DNA of 64,000 nucleotides from assembly GCF_013368755.1 (NCBI RefSeq), contig NC_049563.1, forward strand, positions 1,550,001 to 1,614,000, given 5' to 3'. The position numbers and the translations under genes are program-made. Within the stretch, counting starts at the first letter, position 1; each line of letters begins with the position of its first letter. Of this stretch, positions 11,700-21,882 are shown one piece after another. Below the pieces are notes generated by a model. It did no database searches, had not been told where the DNA came from, and was given only the letters and a program-made list of their open reading frames with translations. Source of the stretch: Talaromyces rugulosus. Lineage: Eukaryota; Ascomycota; Eurotiomycetes; Eurotiales; Trichocomaceae.

Positions 11700-12159
11700 A
11701 CTAAAGACGTTAACAACCTCACTATTCGCTAGATTGTGATACCATGCAAAAGCATATACCGACGCATCCATGGCAAAGAAGGTTTTGTCAATGAAATTAC
11801 CAAAAGGCATAATTCAGGCGACAAAAAGCAAATCGTGATTGTGAACAAAGGTTCACACGAAAGGATCATAGAAGGAAACACCAGCGAGAGTCTTGCAAGG
11901 AGAACTTAAGGATGAAAATGGCCTAATAACTTTGACTCATTTATGCCCAAACGACATTACTATTGGGTTTGATACAGCACCAATAATTCCATCAAAAGGA
12001 CTTGCGTTAAGCCCAAGATGCGTCTCTTGCTACTATTCACTACCGGCTTTCAGGGTGATTAATATGAGTGGCATACAGAAGGAGGCCATCATCTTCAAGG
12101 GCGAACTTTACTGCAGACATATATACACCGGACGATGGTCCGAACCAACAAAGTTGTAG
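11700..12159 (+). pseudogene. possible degraded coding stretch
   Basis: Two plus frames read protein-like in turn. One runs from about 11745 to 11908 (..HGKEGFVNEITKRHNSGDKK..). A shifted one runs from about 11881 to 12159, ending FKGELYCRHIYTGRWSEPTKL, with no ATG near its start. This pattern suggests a frameshifted remnant. No domain recognised. Confidence 0.2.
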
Positions 12160-12809
12160 ACTCACTATGTAGGAGAGAATCCATAACTAAGTTCCAAGTT
12201 ACAAATTGCAATCATCTACATATCTTCCTTGCTCGCCCTTAATAATTCATTCATAGCGAGTCAATAACGGCCACATGTTATGAACCCTCCCCTATAGTAG
12301 TCACACTATAGGAGGATTCAGCCAGCCACCCAATTTTCACACTGAAAGTAAAAATAACACTAGGGTGGGGTATCAATCACCATCTCTCTTCTGCTGAACG
12401 ACACCGACCAGCGGTTTCTTGCAAAACGGTCTGAAATCGATGGTTTATCTCACGTGCGTATGGGCATGTTTGTGAGAGTATTAAAACCCGATTTTGCCAG
12501 GATTAAGAGTGATAATTTTAGCGTTATCGGACTAAGGAGGGGCTGGTTACTGCCCTTTTCCAAAAAGAAAAACGAAAAGGAAAAACAACCTAGCTAGGAG
12601 CCAATCCCCATCTCGATATTAGCGCCATGTAAGCAGCCAGGACAAGACCACACATGGCTGATTTTGCAATCACAAGATGTATTTTCCAGCTAGCCACAGA
12701 AGCATATCCTGGGAAATTCGACAAATTAACCTCCTAGCACATATTATCATATTTGTTAGTTAGGTACTTTTTTCCGAGCGAGATGGGCGCTCTAGGGATT
12801 GAAGCGACA

Positions 12810-12817
12810 TATAAATA
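12810..12817 (+). promoter_or_regulatory. TATA box of the aerolysin-like gene
   Basis: TATAAATA lies 122 bases before the start ATG at 12932, followed by a C/T-rich leader (CTCAGACCCTTTACTGC...) that would suit a transcription start near 12840-12880. Confidence 0.5.
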
Positions 12818-12931
12818 GAGCGATATAGAACTCGCGTTTTCTCAGACCCTTTACTGCTTCACAACTCTCAACCCAATTTCAAATACCTATTGCATCTCAA
12901 CTTCAATCTTTCTCACAATCCTGCGTGTTCA

Positions 12932-13567
12932 ATGGCTGTTGGTTCCCTTGCCCAGGTTGACGAAAAATATGTCGATGATTGGGGCGATCTTACTCTCACA
13001 GGGGACATACTCCGTGATCCAATTAAACTTTTCAAACGTGAAGATATTTTGAGCGGTCGGTGGAACTTGGAAGAGGTCCTATACGACACCGGTGTAGGCA
13101 GCGTCGCCCAGACGGCTCCTGAGGAACTTGTCAGTCACACAGTCACAAACAACACCGATGTTGCCGAAAAGCCACACGTCGATCTATCCAAAACTGTCTC
13201 CGAGACGAGTTCCTTTACCTTTACGACTGGAATTACCATCGAGGCGGGGTTAGCTTTTCAGGCTGGTATACCGTTTGTAGCTGAAGGAAAGATTGAAACA
13301 AAAGCCTCGGCCAAATATGAATTTACCTGGGGCCATTCAAAAACTTTTTCTACCACCATTGGTCACCAAGTTCCTGTTGAAACCCCCGCCCACTCTAAAG
13401 TCCGGGCGACCTCCTATGTCAAAAGCTCGAAGCTTGACGTCCCATGTAAGATGAAATGGAGATCCCAGTTAGACAACACAGTTATTGCTCATTCCAACTT
13501 GGTATACCATGGCGTCAGTTACTGGGACTTTTCTGTTGAATATGATGAAGAGAAATTACCACATTAG
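12932..13567 (+). CDS. aerolysin/ETX-MTX2-type pore-forming-fold protein
   Basis: Intronless, 211 residues. After a short N-terminal part (MAVGSLAQVDEKYVDDW...) comes the region typical of the aerolysin superfamily: Ser/Thr-rich alternating strands (SHTVTNNTDV, then VSETSSFTFTTG), a glycine/alanine amphipathic hairpin (IEAGLAFQAGIPFVAEGKI), and further strands (KASAKYEFTWGHSKTFSTT) with a long C-terminal strand pair. Family members make beta-barrel pores in membranes; in fungi such proteins are often solitary and without a lectin head, as here. No signal peptide is seen, so it is probably cytosolic or released on damage. ATG 12932 is the first in frame after the TATA box. Role (defence against grazers, or other) is inference. 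Flanked by relics, so possibly acquired. Confidence 0.7.
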   Translation: MAVGSLAQVDEKYVDDWGDLTLTGDILRDPIKLFKREDILSGRWNLEEVLYDTGVGSVAQTAPEELVSHTVTNNTDVAEKPHVDLSKTVSETSSFTFTTGITIEAGLAFQAGIPFVAEGKIETKASAKYEFTWGHSKTFSTTIGHQVPVETPAHSKVRATSYVKSSKLDVPCKMKWRSQLDNTVIAHSNLVYHGVSYWDFSVEYDEEKLPH

Positions 13568-13948
13568 TCATAATCTGGTTTGTTCCCATCTGAGGACTGC
13601 TTGGTTTTCATGAGTAGAAAATCATATGTATCTACCTAAGTAGTAAGCACTTGTGCATTCAGAACTTTGCTATATTTATCTTAAAGTGTTACGAAACCAA
13701 GCTACATAACACTAGGCATCAACCGTTCAAAAGTGTTCTTTACCAGACAGGTGTTTGTTAGTAGTATTCTAAGATTTTAGGGCTATAAGAGAACATTGAA
13801 TACATAACTCGGACATTGAGCTTTTACCAAAAATATATAAACCATACTCGAGAGCCAAAAACTTGATGTTTATGCCTTAGCTAGTCTATTCCATAAAGGA
13901 TCACACTTGGCTGTCTGCATAAGTACCCAATCTCCATCTCCATATCTA
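13568..13948. other. intergenic between convergent genes
   Basis: AT-rich 3' flank of the pore-forming-type gene (plus) and of the acidic-tail gene (minus). Nothing else is seen. Confidence 0.4.
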
Positions 13949-14366
13949 TCAGGTGACATCCATCATCTCCACATCCTCCTCCGCGTCCTCCATCTCCACG
14001 TCCTCCATCTCCACGTCCTCCACGTCCCTCTTCACGTCCCTCTTCACGCCCTTCTCATCTATTGATGGAACCGGTCGTACAAATCCATAACCTTCACGCG
14101 TAGCGATAGATATGTCTTTTGTATCGCCATCCCCCCTCACATTGCAAACGGGTTGTATGTCCAACCCAACAAAGAGAATCACACCTCTTAACTCCTCGGA
14201 ATCGGCAGGTACTAACAATCCCATTGGCACCCCGCAACACCTCGAGCCCCCATAAGAAGGCATCGCGAAGACATACCTCACCTTTTCCCACTCACTAACC
14301 ACATGCACCTAGAGGTGTCAGTTCTATCGTGACATACGGCCATACTAGAATTGAGAGACCTACCAT
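13949..14366 (-). CDS. small unknown protein with acidic DVEMED repeats
   Basis: The main exon (about 14309-13949) reads VHVVSEWEKVRYVFAMPSYG and continues through a hydrophobic VILFVGLDIQPV strand to a Lys/Arg then Asp/Glu/Met tail with near-repeats KRDV and DVEMED, ending EDVEMMDVT. Upstream, ATG at 14366-14364 is followed at once by GTAGGT, and a CTCTAG acceptor joins it to the main exon in frame, so the first exon would be the start codon alone. An alternative start is the Met near 14308. About 120 residues. No family recognised; the tail probably arose by short-unit DNA repeats (CTCCACGTCCTCCATCTC-type units at 13975-14040). Confidence 0.45.
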
Positions 14367-14849
14367 TCCAAAAAAAAAAAAAAAACACACACTGAGACAC
14401 AAAATTCTGGCGGCGAAGTGAGCGCTTCTTATAGCACGTTTAGTAGTGGGATTAGTAAAGGTGATTAATAATATTGAAGTCTACAGAATGTGGCTTAGCT
14501 GAAAAAAAAAAAAGGAAGGAGGGTATACGTGGCAGGGCGTAGGCGGTCATGGCGACATGGAAAAGGTAACCCTACCAGTCATATTGTAAATATAAAAAAT
14601 GATGATACTCTATAGGTCACGTACATGGCATGTGACATGTTGCCCGACCGCCCCCATACATGTACAGCAGAGGTAAGCAGCAAGCATTGGCTTCGCAACC
14701 TCCGCCATCTTAATGATCCTGGTAAATGCGCCGGTAAATTACTGGTGTGGATGGAAAAAGGGTCGAGGGGTTTCCTTTTTAGGGTCGCACTTGAAATATA
14801 CATACCGCGTGAATTAGTCAAACAATAAATAGTGCGTAAAATAAATCCA
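14367..14849. other. intergenic
   Basis: Holds A-runs at 14369-14384 and 14501-14512 and no supported gene. The right part is the 3' flank of the oxidoreductase that follows on the minus strand. Confidence 0.4.
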
Positions 14850-16300
14850 CTACTCATCCAAAACCTTGACCTGGAACTTGAACCCGCCATTTTCCAACTC
14901 GTCAACATACGCCTGCCCCAGCGTCGCCGGTGTAACAAGACCGGTCGAGACGCTCTTGACCTCGTCCTCATGCTCCAGAATCGCTTTGGCAGCACAGCTG
15001 ACCGCGACCGCGGTCAGTTCGTAGTGGCCGCCCAGGTAAAAGATACTGCCCATGACCTTTTTCGGTTTACCGGTGGACCCTAGCTGGTTGGTAGGTACGA
15101 CGACACGCCATTCTGAAATATCGTTTTTGGTTTCTTCCCTTGTCGGCCCAGTACCAGGCGCAGGCCAGACCTGACGGACTAGCCAGCGAAAGGGAGCAAA
15201 AACCAAGAGACCAATACCGATGGTGAAGGCGTAGTGGAAAAGCGTTGCCGTGAAAACATTGCTGACGCGCAGATACTGGCGGAACGAAAAGTTGGGTCCG
15301 TAATGGGCCGGCATGAGCGTGCTGCTGCGGTTCACAATCGACTCGTCGGCCACCGTTGTCGGACATGTCGTCAGCGCGCCCAGGTCGGGCACTTGGCGAG
15401 CGCCCGAAACGAGTTCCAAGAGCGATTTTTGCGGCGCTGGTGGACGCGGGGAGGCAACAAGGCCCTGGCTGTCGCTGAACTTGAGGAGGTCGGAAAAGCT
15501 CATGCTTTCGATTGTGCTGAGGATGGAGTAAGCGGTGCCACCGCTAAGGCCGGCTGATCTGTACTTGCTGTCAGTGGGGTTTTCTCTCTCTTACGAGAGA
15601 GGATCGTACTTGAAGTCGTAAATGCAGCCTACTGCATCAGTGGGCTCGGCTGATAGCTTTTTCCGCGCATGGTCAATGGCTAGCCAGGCGACGATGTCGG
15701 CAGGAAAGCTTTCGACACCGCAGGATGGGACCATCTGTTTTATTAGCTGGTGAAATGACTTGCAAGACAGGAAGAAGAAGAAAAAGACTCACAATTGCCC
15801 CATTCTTTTTGGCGGTCTCGTGGTATTTGGGGACAATCCGTTTAAGCCACGGCGTTTCTCCAGTCCTGATAGCTTCACGTCAGAGCAAGTCTTAAAGAGT
15901 GCAGGAAAAGTACTGACACGTCGACATAATGCGTGCCATTCTCAGCACATGCCTCAACGACCGGCGTCGAGTACAAATGATACGGCCCAACGCAGTTGAT
16001 AATCAGGCGCGTCCGTTTCGCCAGAGCATCGAGCTCTGATTTGTTCAATTGCACAGGGATGATTTCTACGCGGTTAGCTTTTAAAAAAAAAAAGATCTGA
16101 CGTGATGACAACTCACCAGGTTCCGCACTGCCAACATTCTCGGCCTGTATCTCCCTGAGGACGCCCTCGATTTTGGAGGCTGAGCGGCCGGCAAGCGCCC
16201 ATTTGAGGGTGGTTGGGAACGCTTTGTATAGGTATTCGGCGGTGAACTTGCCCGTGTAGCCTGTTGGGCCCAGCAGGATCAGGTCGAATTCGCGAGCCAT
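14850..16300 (-). CDS. saccharopine dehydrogenase-like (trans-acting enoyl reductase-type) oxidoreductase
   Basis: Rossmann NAD(P)-binding protein of the SCCPDH family. It starts MAREFDLILLGPTGYTGKF (GxTGYTG dinucleotide motif), then WALAGRSASKIEGVL, INCVGPYHLYSTPVVEACAENGTHYVDVTGE (the conserved 'GPY...G..C...GThYvD.tGE' block), MVPSCGVESFPADI, and SGGTAYSILSTIESM. Near 15240-15180 is a hydrophobic segment typical of the family (FTIGIGLLVFAPFRWL). Five exons are inferred, with introns near 16130, 15925, 15790 and 15600. The C-terminus is GGFKFQVKVLDE. About 420 residues, normal size. Members are lipid-droplet or mitochondrial proteins of uncertain substrate, so no reaction is assigned. Confidence 0.88.
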
Positions 16301-17243
16301 GTCGAGAATACAAGAATCGGTTGATGCACGTACTGTATATCACACAGATGAAGATTATATGAATATGCAAGTAGTGTCGTCATGAAGGGTGAGGCCAAGT
16401 GGAGCTGAGCCGGTCGCGTCGAGACTCAAAAGTCAAAACAGCCTCGGCTGTGGGGCAAGCAAATTTAAATTTTAATGGCATCGAAGATTCAGAAACGATC
16501 CAGAAATACATGGAATGAGTTCTTTCGGTAGCTAGAAAGCGTGTTTGTAGTGAGCCATGGTATGTAGAACTACTTGGGGAAGTTGGGGATGTGTGTGCAA
16601 GGCGTTAACCTCGCTGATCACGAAACACAACAGCGCGTCGCGACTATTTACTGAATAATATCAACACTTCTCTACAGGCCATCGCAAGGACGACGCAGCA
16701 ATGAAATGAAGAAGAGGTTTTTCCACATCCCAGCTCCACACAAGGCAGAAAGACTGGAAGTTGCATTTGCTCGCCACAAGCTTCCAGAGAAACTGTGTCG
16801 GAACAAGTCAAGAAAAGGTTGTAATCAAAAATTCCCAACCGACCCGGAGGCCGGTCGAAGCGGTCAAACTATGGTAGTTTTCAACTAGCAAAATCGATAC
16901 CTCGGATGAAATCCTCACTGGTGATCGAACTGCCCGTGCACTAGGATGGGGAAAGAAAAGAAGAAAAAGAAGTGAAAAAGAGCGGGAGGAAGAAGCCTTT
17001 TTATAGCTGTGGGAGGGCGAGGGCGCTAGGCTGCGTTGGGGTTAGCGGGCGGCTGCCTGGGGAGTGTTTGCAGGGTTTGCGCTGTTTGTCCTGTTTGGTC
17101 CATGTCTATCCTTCCATTATTCACAAGACAATGAAAACATTCAACATTCAACAATATCTATTCATCCAATGTATGTACAGCCTCAATGGACATGCAGGAT
17201 ATGCAAAAGCAACAGCCCGTGGTATCACCATCAACTTCCTACT
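16301..17243. other. intergenic
   Basis: Promoter of the oxidoreductase on the left and 3' flank of the mitochondrial carrier on the right. Short frames here have no domain and I call no gene. Confidence 0.45.
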
Positions 17244-18428
17244 CTACTCCTCATATTTCCCCCCCGCCAGAGACCAGTTGCTCTTCTCCAGCTTCCCTTT
17301 CAGATACTCGTACACGGTGAACGTCACTGCCTGGCCCGGCGCCACTCGCATGACACGCGGCGTGATGCCCTTGTAAAACGCCTTGGCGCCTTCTTGCTTG
17401 AACATTTCGCTCGCAATCGCCGTGATCCGAGAAACAGCCGACTGCCCGGGCTCGGCCGGTGTGCGCTGCAGACGCGTCTTGATCGTGTCGATGGGCGCGT
17501 TTGAGAAGGGGCCCATGGCGCCCGAGATCAGACCGATGATGGTCGTCTGCCACGAAGGTAGCTCGCTGTTCGAGTACTCGGGTTGCCACCGTTGCAGCGC
17601 GGCTTTGAGTTCGGTGTAGGCCGTGAAGTTGGCCGCTTGGTTGGTGCCTTGTCGCAGCGCTGTCAGCGATACACCGCGGTACAGTGTGCTGAAGCCTTCT
17701 TCCTTGACGACGGTGAACAGCGCGTGCGGCGCGCTGCGGTACTTGGGCGTGTCCAGCGGGTCGGACAACGAGTGATGCTGCGCTTGCAGCCGGATCTTGA
17801 TAACTTCCATCGGGTTGACGATGGCGACGGCTTCCGTGACACCTGCAGCGAGACCGGCTATTTTTTGTTTATGTCAGTTCTGTCAAGTAAACTAACAGCC
17901 AATAGACTCACCGAGGAACGTCCCCTTTCGCGAGGTTTGCCCAGTCTCCTTATTCGACAAGAATTGCTTGTACTTTTCGTACGATGTGAACCGAATAGCC
18001 ATCTTCGGAATGATCCCGCCCAGCACCGCTCCAAGACCTTTGTAGAGACCGAGGGCTGTCTCTCGCTTGACAATGTCGGCGCCGGTCGCCACGAAGCCGC
18101 GCGGTTTGGCCTGTGTGTGTGTGTTAGTCTGTGCATCTATTTGGAGTAAGATGGTACATACACCAGGCTGCCGTGCCCTTCGCGAAAGCTGCATTCGGAC
18201 TTTGATAGTGTCTAGTCTGCTGTTAGAATCTGCCCATTAACAAAAAAGTAAACGCGGACATACCCAATGGATGGCAGGCAAGAGCCTCCATCATTCCTGC
18301 TCCACCGCCAGCTATTCACCATTAGCCGTGCTATTGCAATGCAAGTCAGGGAGTCAAGTACCAATAAAGTTGGTGGCAGCCGACGCCGGCTTCTTGCCAT
18401 TGCCATTGGGCGAGGATTTCGTGGCCAT
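17244..18428 (-). CDS. SFC1: mitochondrial succinate/fumarate carrier
   Basis: Inner-membrane exchanger that brings succinate into mitochondria for fumarate; needed for growth on acetate or fatty acids (yeast Sfc1/Acr1, Aspergillus AcuL). Three mitochondrial-carrier repeats are visible, with signatures HPLDTIKVRMQ, NPMEVIKIRLQ and APIDTIKTRLQ. The middle and C-terminal parts (RQGTNQAANFTAYTELK, ITPRVMRVAPGQAVTFTVYE) match this subfamily closely. Start is ATG at 18428 (MATKSSPNGNGKKPASAATNF); exons are separated by short introns near 18360-18300, 18265-18210, 18160-18110 and 17912-17858. About 325 residues, the usual length. It ends at 17244. Confidence 0.92.
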
Positions 18429-19623
18429 GATTTCAGAGTGTGATTTATCGCAAGGTGCTGAATCGGATTGATGTCTCTCAGCTGAGACTGTCGCGTGTCT
18501 TGCTGCGTCGAGCAGGTTAGGTCACTTTAGACTGTATAGTATAGTATAGTATAGTATAGTCGAGGTTATTGACAAAAACTGTACAAAAGCGAAAGCTACA
18601 GATGTGTCACCAGCAGTCAGCAATCGTCCAATTCAAAGCGAGATCCCCCGCTAGCTTCCCCCGGACTTTTTTGCTCTTCAAGCAGTATTTAGCTTTACCT
18701 TGGTTACAGGGTGGCGGGACCGACCCGGACACAGCGGGCGAGCGGAAGGTGAGCTGGGAGCTGTCAACGGCGACAAGGAACGTGAAAGGAGGAGCAGCAG
18801 CATTCGATGTTGAAAAGAAAAATCAATTGCTTTTTAATAACACGGAACCAGTAGAAGATTTAACGTTTCACCGTCTCGGCTATGTAAACCATCTGCCCAG
18901 GCCCGTTGCCAGCTACGGAGTCTATCTATATAGCACAGCTTGAAACAAAAACCACAATCCCGAGGTTAAAGTGGGAAATTGAAACCAACGATCACCTTGC
19001 CTGGTCCAATCAATCGAATCTACTAGCAATGAACTGGGAATACATCCAGAAACCCTTTTAGGTCACGAAAACCCACGCAGCCAATTGCAGAACTTTGTGT
19101 ATCTGGTTTGGCATGTGAAGTGGTGCCTTTTCTGCCTTTTCTTTGCCGCTGATCGGCTCTGGGGCCCTGTCGTCATAAGAAACAGAAACTCTCTCAAGGT
19201 AGTGAGTCATCTGACTTTTGATGCTTTCAAAGTCGCCCGTTTGCGGGTGAAGCCGGTTGATTTCCTGTCGTTTCTCTGGTTCTCGACAAGCCGAGGCTGT
19301 TGTAACTGGTTCCGAATTCCGGCCCGACTGGGAGGTACCTTTTGCCGGTAATACATGGGAGTAAATAAAATGAGTCATGGATTTTGTCAAGGTATTGTTT
19401 TCTATCTTTGGATTTTTATTCTGTGTTAATTTGGATCGTTTCCCTGCTATTTTGGCGACTTTGAAGCTGTTCTCTGTCGAGCTGGATTCCTTATCGAGCG
19501 TATCTTATCGGGTTGTGGGGAAGTCGGCTTATCTGCATGTGATCTGACATCATAGATATTCTGACATTATATAGATCAATTGATGAAATATATAGAATAT
19601 ATATATATATATATATATATAGT
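18429..19623. other. intergenic with microsatellites
   Basis: Contains (TATAG)5 at 18535-18560 and an (AT)n run at about 19597-19621 that abuts the RCH1 stop codon. The leftmost part is the carrier's promoter. Frames in 18569-19390 have no domain and I do not call them. Confidence 0.5.
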
Positions 19624-20889
19624 CTATCCCGTAACTGCATTCTCCTCATCCTGAATCCCCTTCCCCTCCAGCCGTCTTTTCCACCGCCGCAAAACATACA
19701 CCATAAAATGCGCCACGCAGATCTGCTCCGTCGTATACAACAACACCGGAATCGACGTCTTGGCCTTGGTAAAGAGGTCCATCGATGTATACATGGCGTA
19801 TAGCAACGGAATTCCCAGCGCCGTCGTCTTTGCCGGCCCGCAAAAACAGATGGCAATTGTCTCTTCGGGCGGCGCAGGACGGAAAATACGTTTGCCCCAG
19901 GTCCCCTTGCGAATAAAGGCAGGCGGCTGTGCGGCGTAAAAGCATACGACTGTCAAAAACAAGTACAAAGCCACATTGAAAAGCACAGTAAAGACGATAC
20001 TCTGCGTGGACAGCTGCTGGAGCGCCCCCGTAGCAAACGCTGATGAAAAAGTGGTCCAGATGAGGAGCAACATGCACGCCGTGCTGAGTTTTGCGACGTA
20101 GAATCGTTGGAGCAGCGCGGTTATCTGTCTCTCCCATGTCCACCGCACCAACTGCCCGATAATCAGAGGTAGCAGTGCACTTAGGCCGAGCTGCTTGAAG
20201 ACGTCCTTGTACATGCCGCTCATATTACTGCTGCCGCCGTCTCGCCACGGCGCGAATTCAGGTGTCTTGGGGATCAGGGACACCGTCCATCCGGCCGTCA
20301 TAAACGGACCCAGGAAATTCGCAATGAGCACTTCGACCAGCGCGGCTGCGTCGTCGCCGCCAGCTGCGCGCGTCATCACCACGTTCGAGGCAATGGTTGT
20401 CGGGATACATGCGGTAAGTATATAACCCGCCAACACGGCTCGGTCGATATGCGCTGCTGGATCGGTGGCTACGATGAGATGCACCAGGGCGACCACGACG
20501 GCCGGCACGAAGAGAAACGAGGTTACTTGCACCAGCACATGCAGACGCCAGTTGAACATGTGCGTGTAGAGCTTCTGGCGCGGGATGCTCAGGCCCGAAA
20601 TGAAGAAAACAAGCGCCACGGCTCCGTATAGCACGGAATATTCAGACCGGATGACGCCGCCGTGTTTGGCGACGTTGGGGAAAAAATATGCCAGCACGCA
20701 GGCAACGCCCATGCCGATGAGGAGCCATTGACTCAGGATGAAGAGGGCGATTTTCTTGAGGGTGCTTTCTTTTGATTCTGCTTGCTCTTCTGGCGTATTA
20801 TTAGCCTCATTGATCTGATTAATGTCATTGTTGTTGTTGTTGGTCAAAGTCAAATTTGCATCCTGCTCCAAAGTCTTCTCCGCGCCCAT
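19624..20889 (-). CDS. RCH1: Rch1/SLC10A7-like bile-acid:Na+ symporter family protein
   Basis: Membrane protein of the SBF-like family (fungal Rch1, human SLC10A7), known in yeasts as a negative regulator of calcium uptake at the plasma membrane. Intronless, 421 residues, ATG at 20889. A hydrophilic N-terminus with an Asn run (residues about 16-23) is followed by about ten hydrophobic segments. Recognisable family stretches are YGAVALVFFISGLSIPRQ, LTACIPTTIASNVVMTRAAGG (the CIPTTI.SNVV motif), EVLIANFLGPF, and the late CFCGPAKTTALGIPLLYAMY motif. Length and motif order are complete. The (AT)n repeat lies right after the stop. Confidence 0.92.
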   Translation of the reverse strand: MGAEKTLEQDANLTLTNNNNNDINQINEANNTPEEQAESKESTLKKIALFILSQWLLIGMGVACVLAYFFPNVAKHGGVIRSEYSVLYGAVALVFFISGLSIPRQKLYTHMFNWRLHVLVQVTSFLFVPAVVVALVHLIVATDPAAHIDRAVLAGYILTACIPTTIASNVVMTRAAGGDDAAALVEVLIANFLGPFMTAGWTVSLIPKTPEFAPWRDGGSSNMSGMYKDVFKQLGLSALLPLIIGQLVRWTWERQITALLQRFYVAKLSTACMLLLIWTTFSSAFATGALQQLSTQSIVFTVLFNVALYLFLTVVCFYAAQPPAFIRKGTWGKRIFRPAPPEETIAICFCGPAKTTALGIPLLYAMYTSMDLFTKAKTSIPVLLYTTEQICVAHFMVYVLRRWKRRLEGKGIQDEENAVTG

Positions 20890-21882
20890 AATTGACCGAC
20901 AAGGCTATACAACACCAAGCAGAAAAACCTCTCGGCGATATATCATGTCGGTGTATGAATTGTGTGAATTGTACGCTGTTAAGAAAAGACGAAGAATTAT
21001 TTATCTTGTGCAGATCGCCTTATCGTCCGCCGGGGACTCGGCGACAATGCCGGCGGTTGTTCTTTCTGCCGGCGGTTTAGCCGCTATTTTAGGATTCTTA
21101 TACATGTAACTAGTGCATTCAACTGCTATAGTATTGTTTAACCATAATTAAATCTCAGTGGAAGCCACAATGTTGCCGCGAAGTATCCCATGATCCCCCG
21201 CAATCCGGACAATATTGACGCAGTTGTTGCCAAAACAGCCGGTTACAAAACAGCACACTCGAAGATACTGGACGCGCCTTGCAGTAGGCCGACTGCTGGT
21301 GCGTGTAGTATATATTGTTGTGCGGGCAAAAGGCCTGGTCCATGGCTCTTGCGCTCACTGCGGTGTTTTGTACATGTTGGTTCCAGCCTGGCGGAGCTTC
21401 TCTGGTTGGCATAGGTGGAAGATAGTCATCACCGCCTGGATTTGAGTTGCTTGCAGTATGTATTTTAGTGAGGCATATGGACAGTCATGAGTGGAACGAA
21501 GTCTTACTATGGCATTTTTCTAATTGGAGGCTTGAGTTGATGTTTCGAAGATGGGTGATTGAGAAAGAACTCTTTTGATTTTGGAGAGTATAGAGATCTA
21601 TATATACTATAAGTGACGGCCATTTTCTCTGCCCAAACCCATGAGGCTGAAGCAAGGCGATAAAACGACGAGTGGCTAACCTTGGCATCTACTATTTAGG
21701 TATAGATGGGGTAAGAATGTCAACGTGTTGTAAAAGTATAATTGTAGCCTTGTAGGCGAATCAGTTGACCTGTCCATGCCGGCCGAAAGATTTACATGTG
21801 ATTTTGTTTACCCTTCATTGAATTGAATAAGATACATGTAAAGAATATATACAATCCGTACTCCCGCTATTCATCTATCATA
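20890..21882. other. intergenic
   Basis: RCH1 promoter on the left and 3' flank of PEX26 on the right. AT-rich in the second half. No gene is supported. Confidence 0.45.

Noticed and set aside
18569..18943. 124-codon plus frame between SFC1 and RCH1
   Set aside because: No domain, no splice structure, and amino-acid use that looks random.
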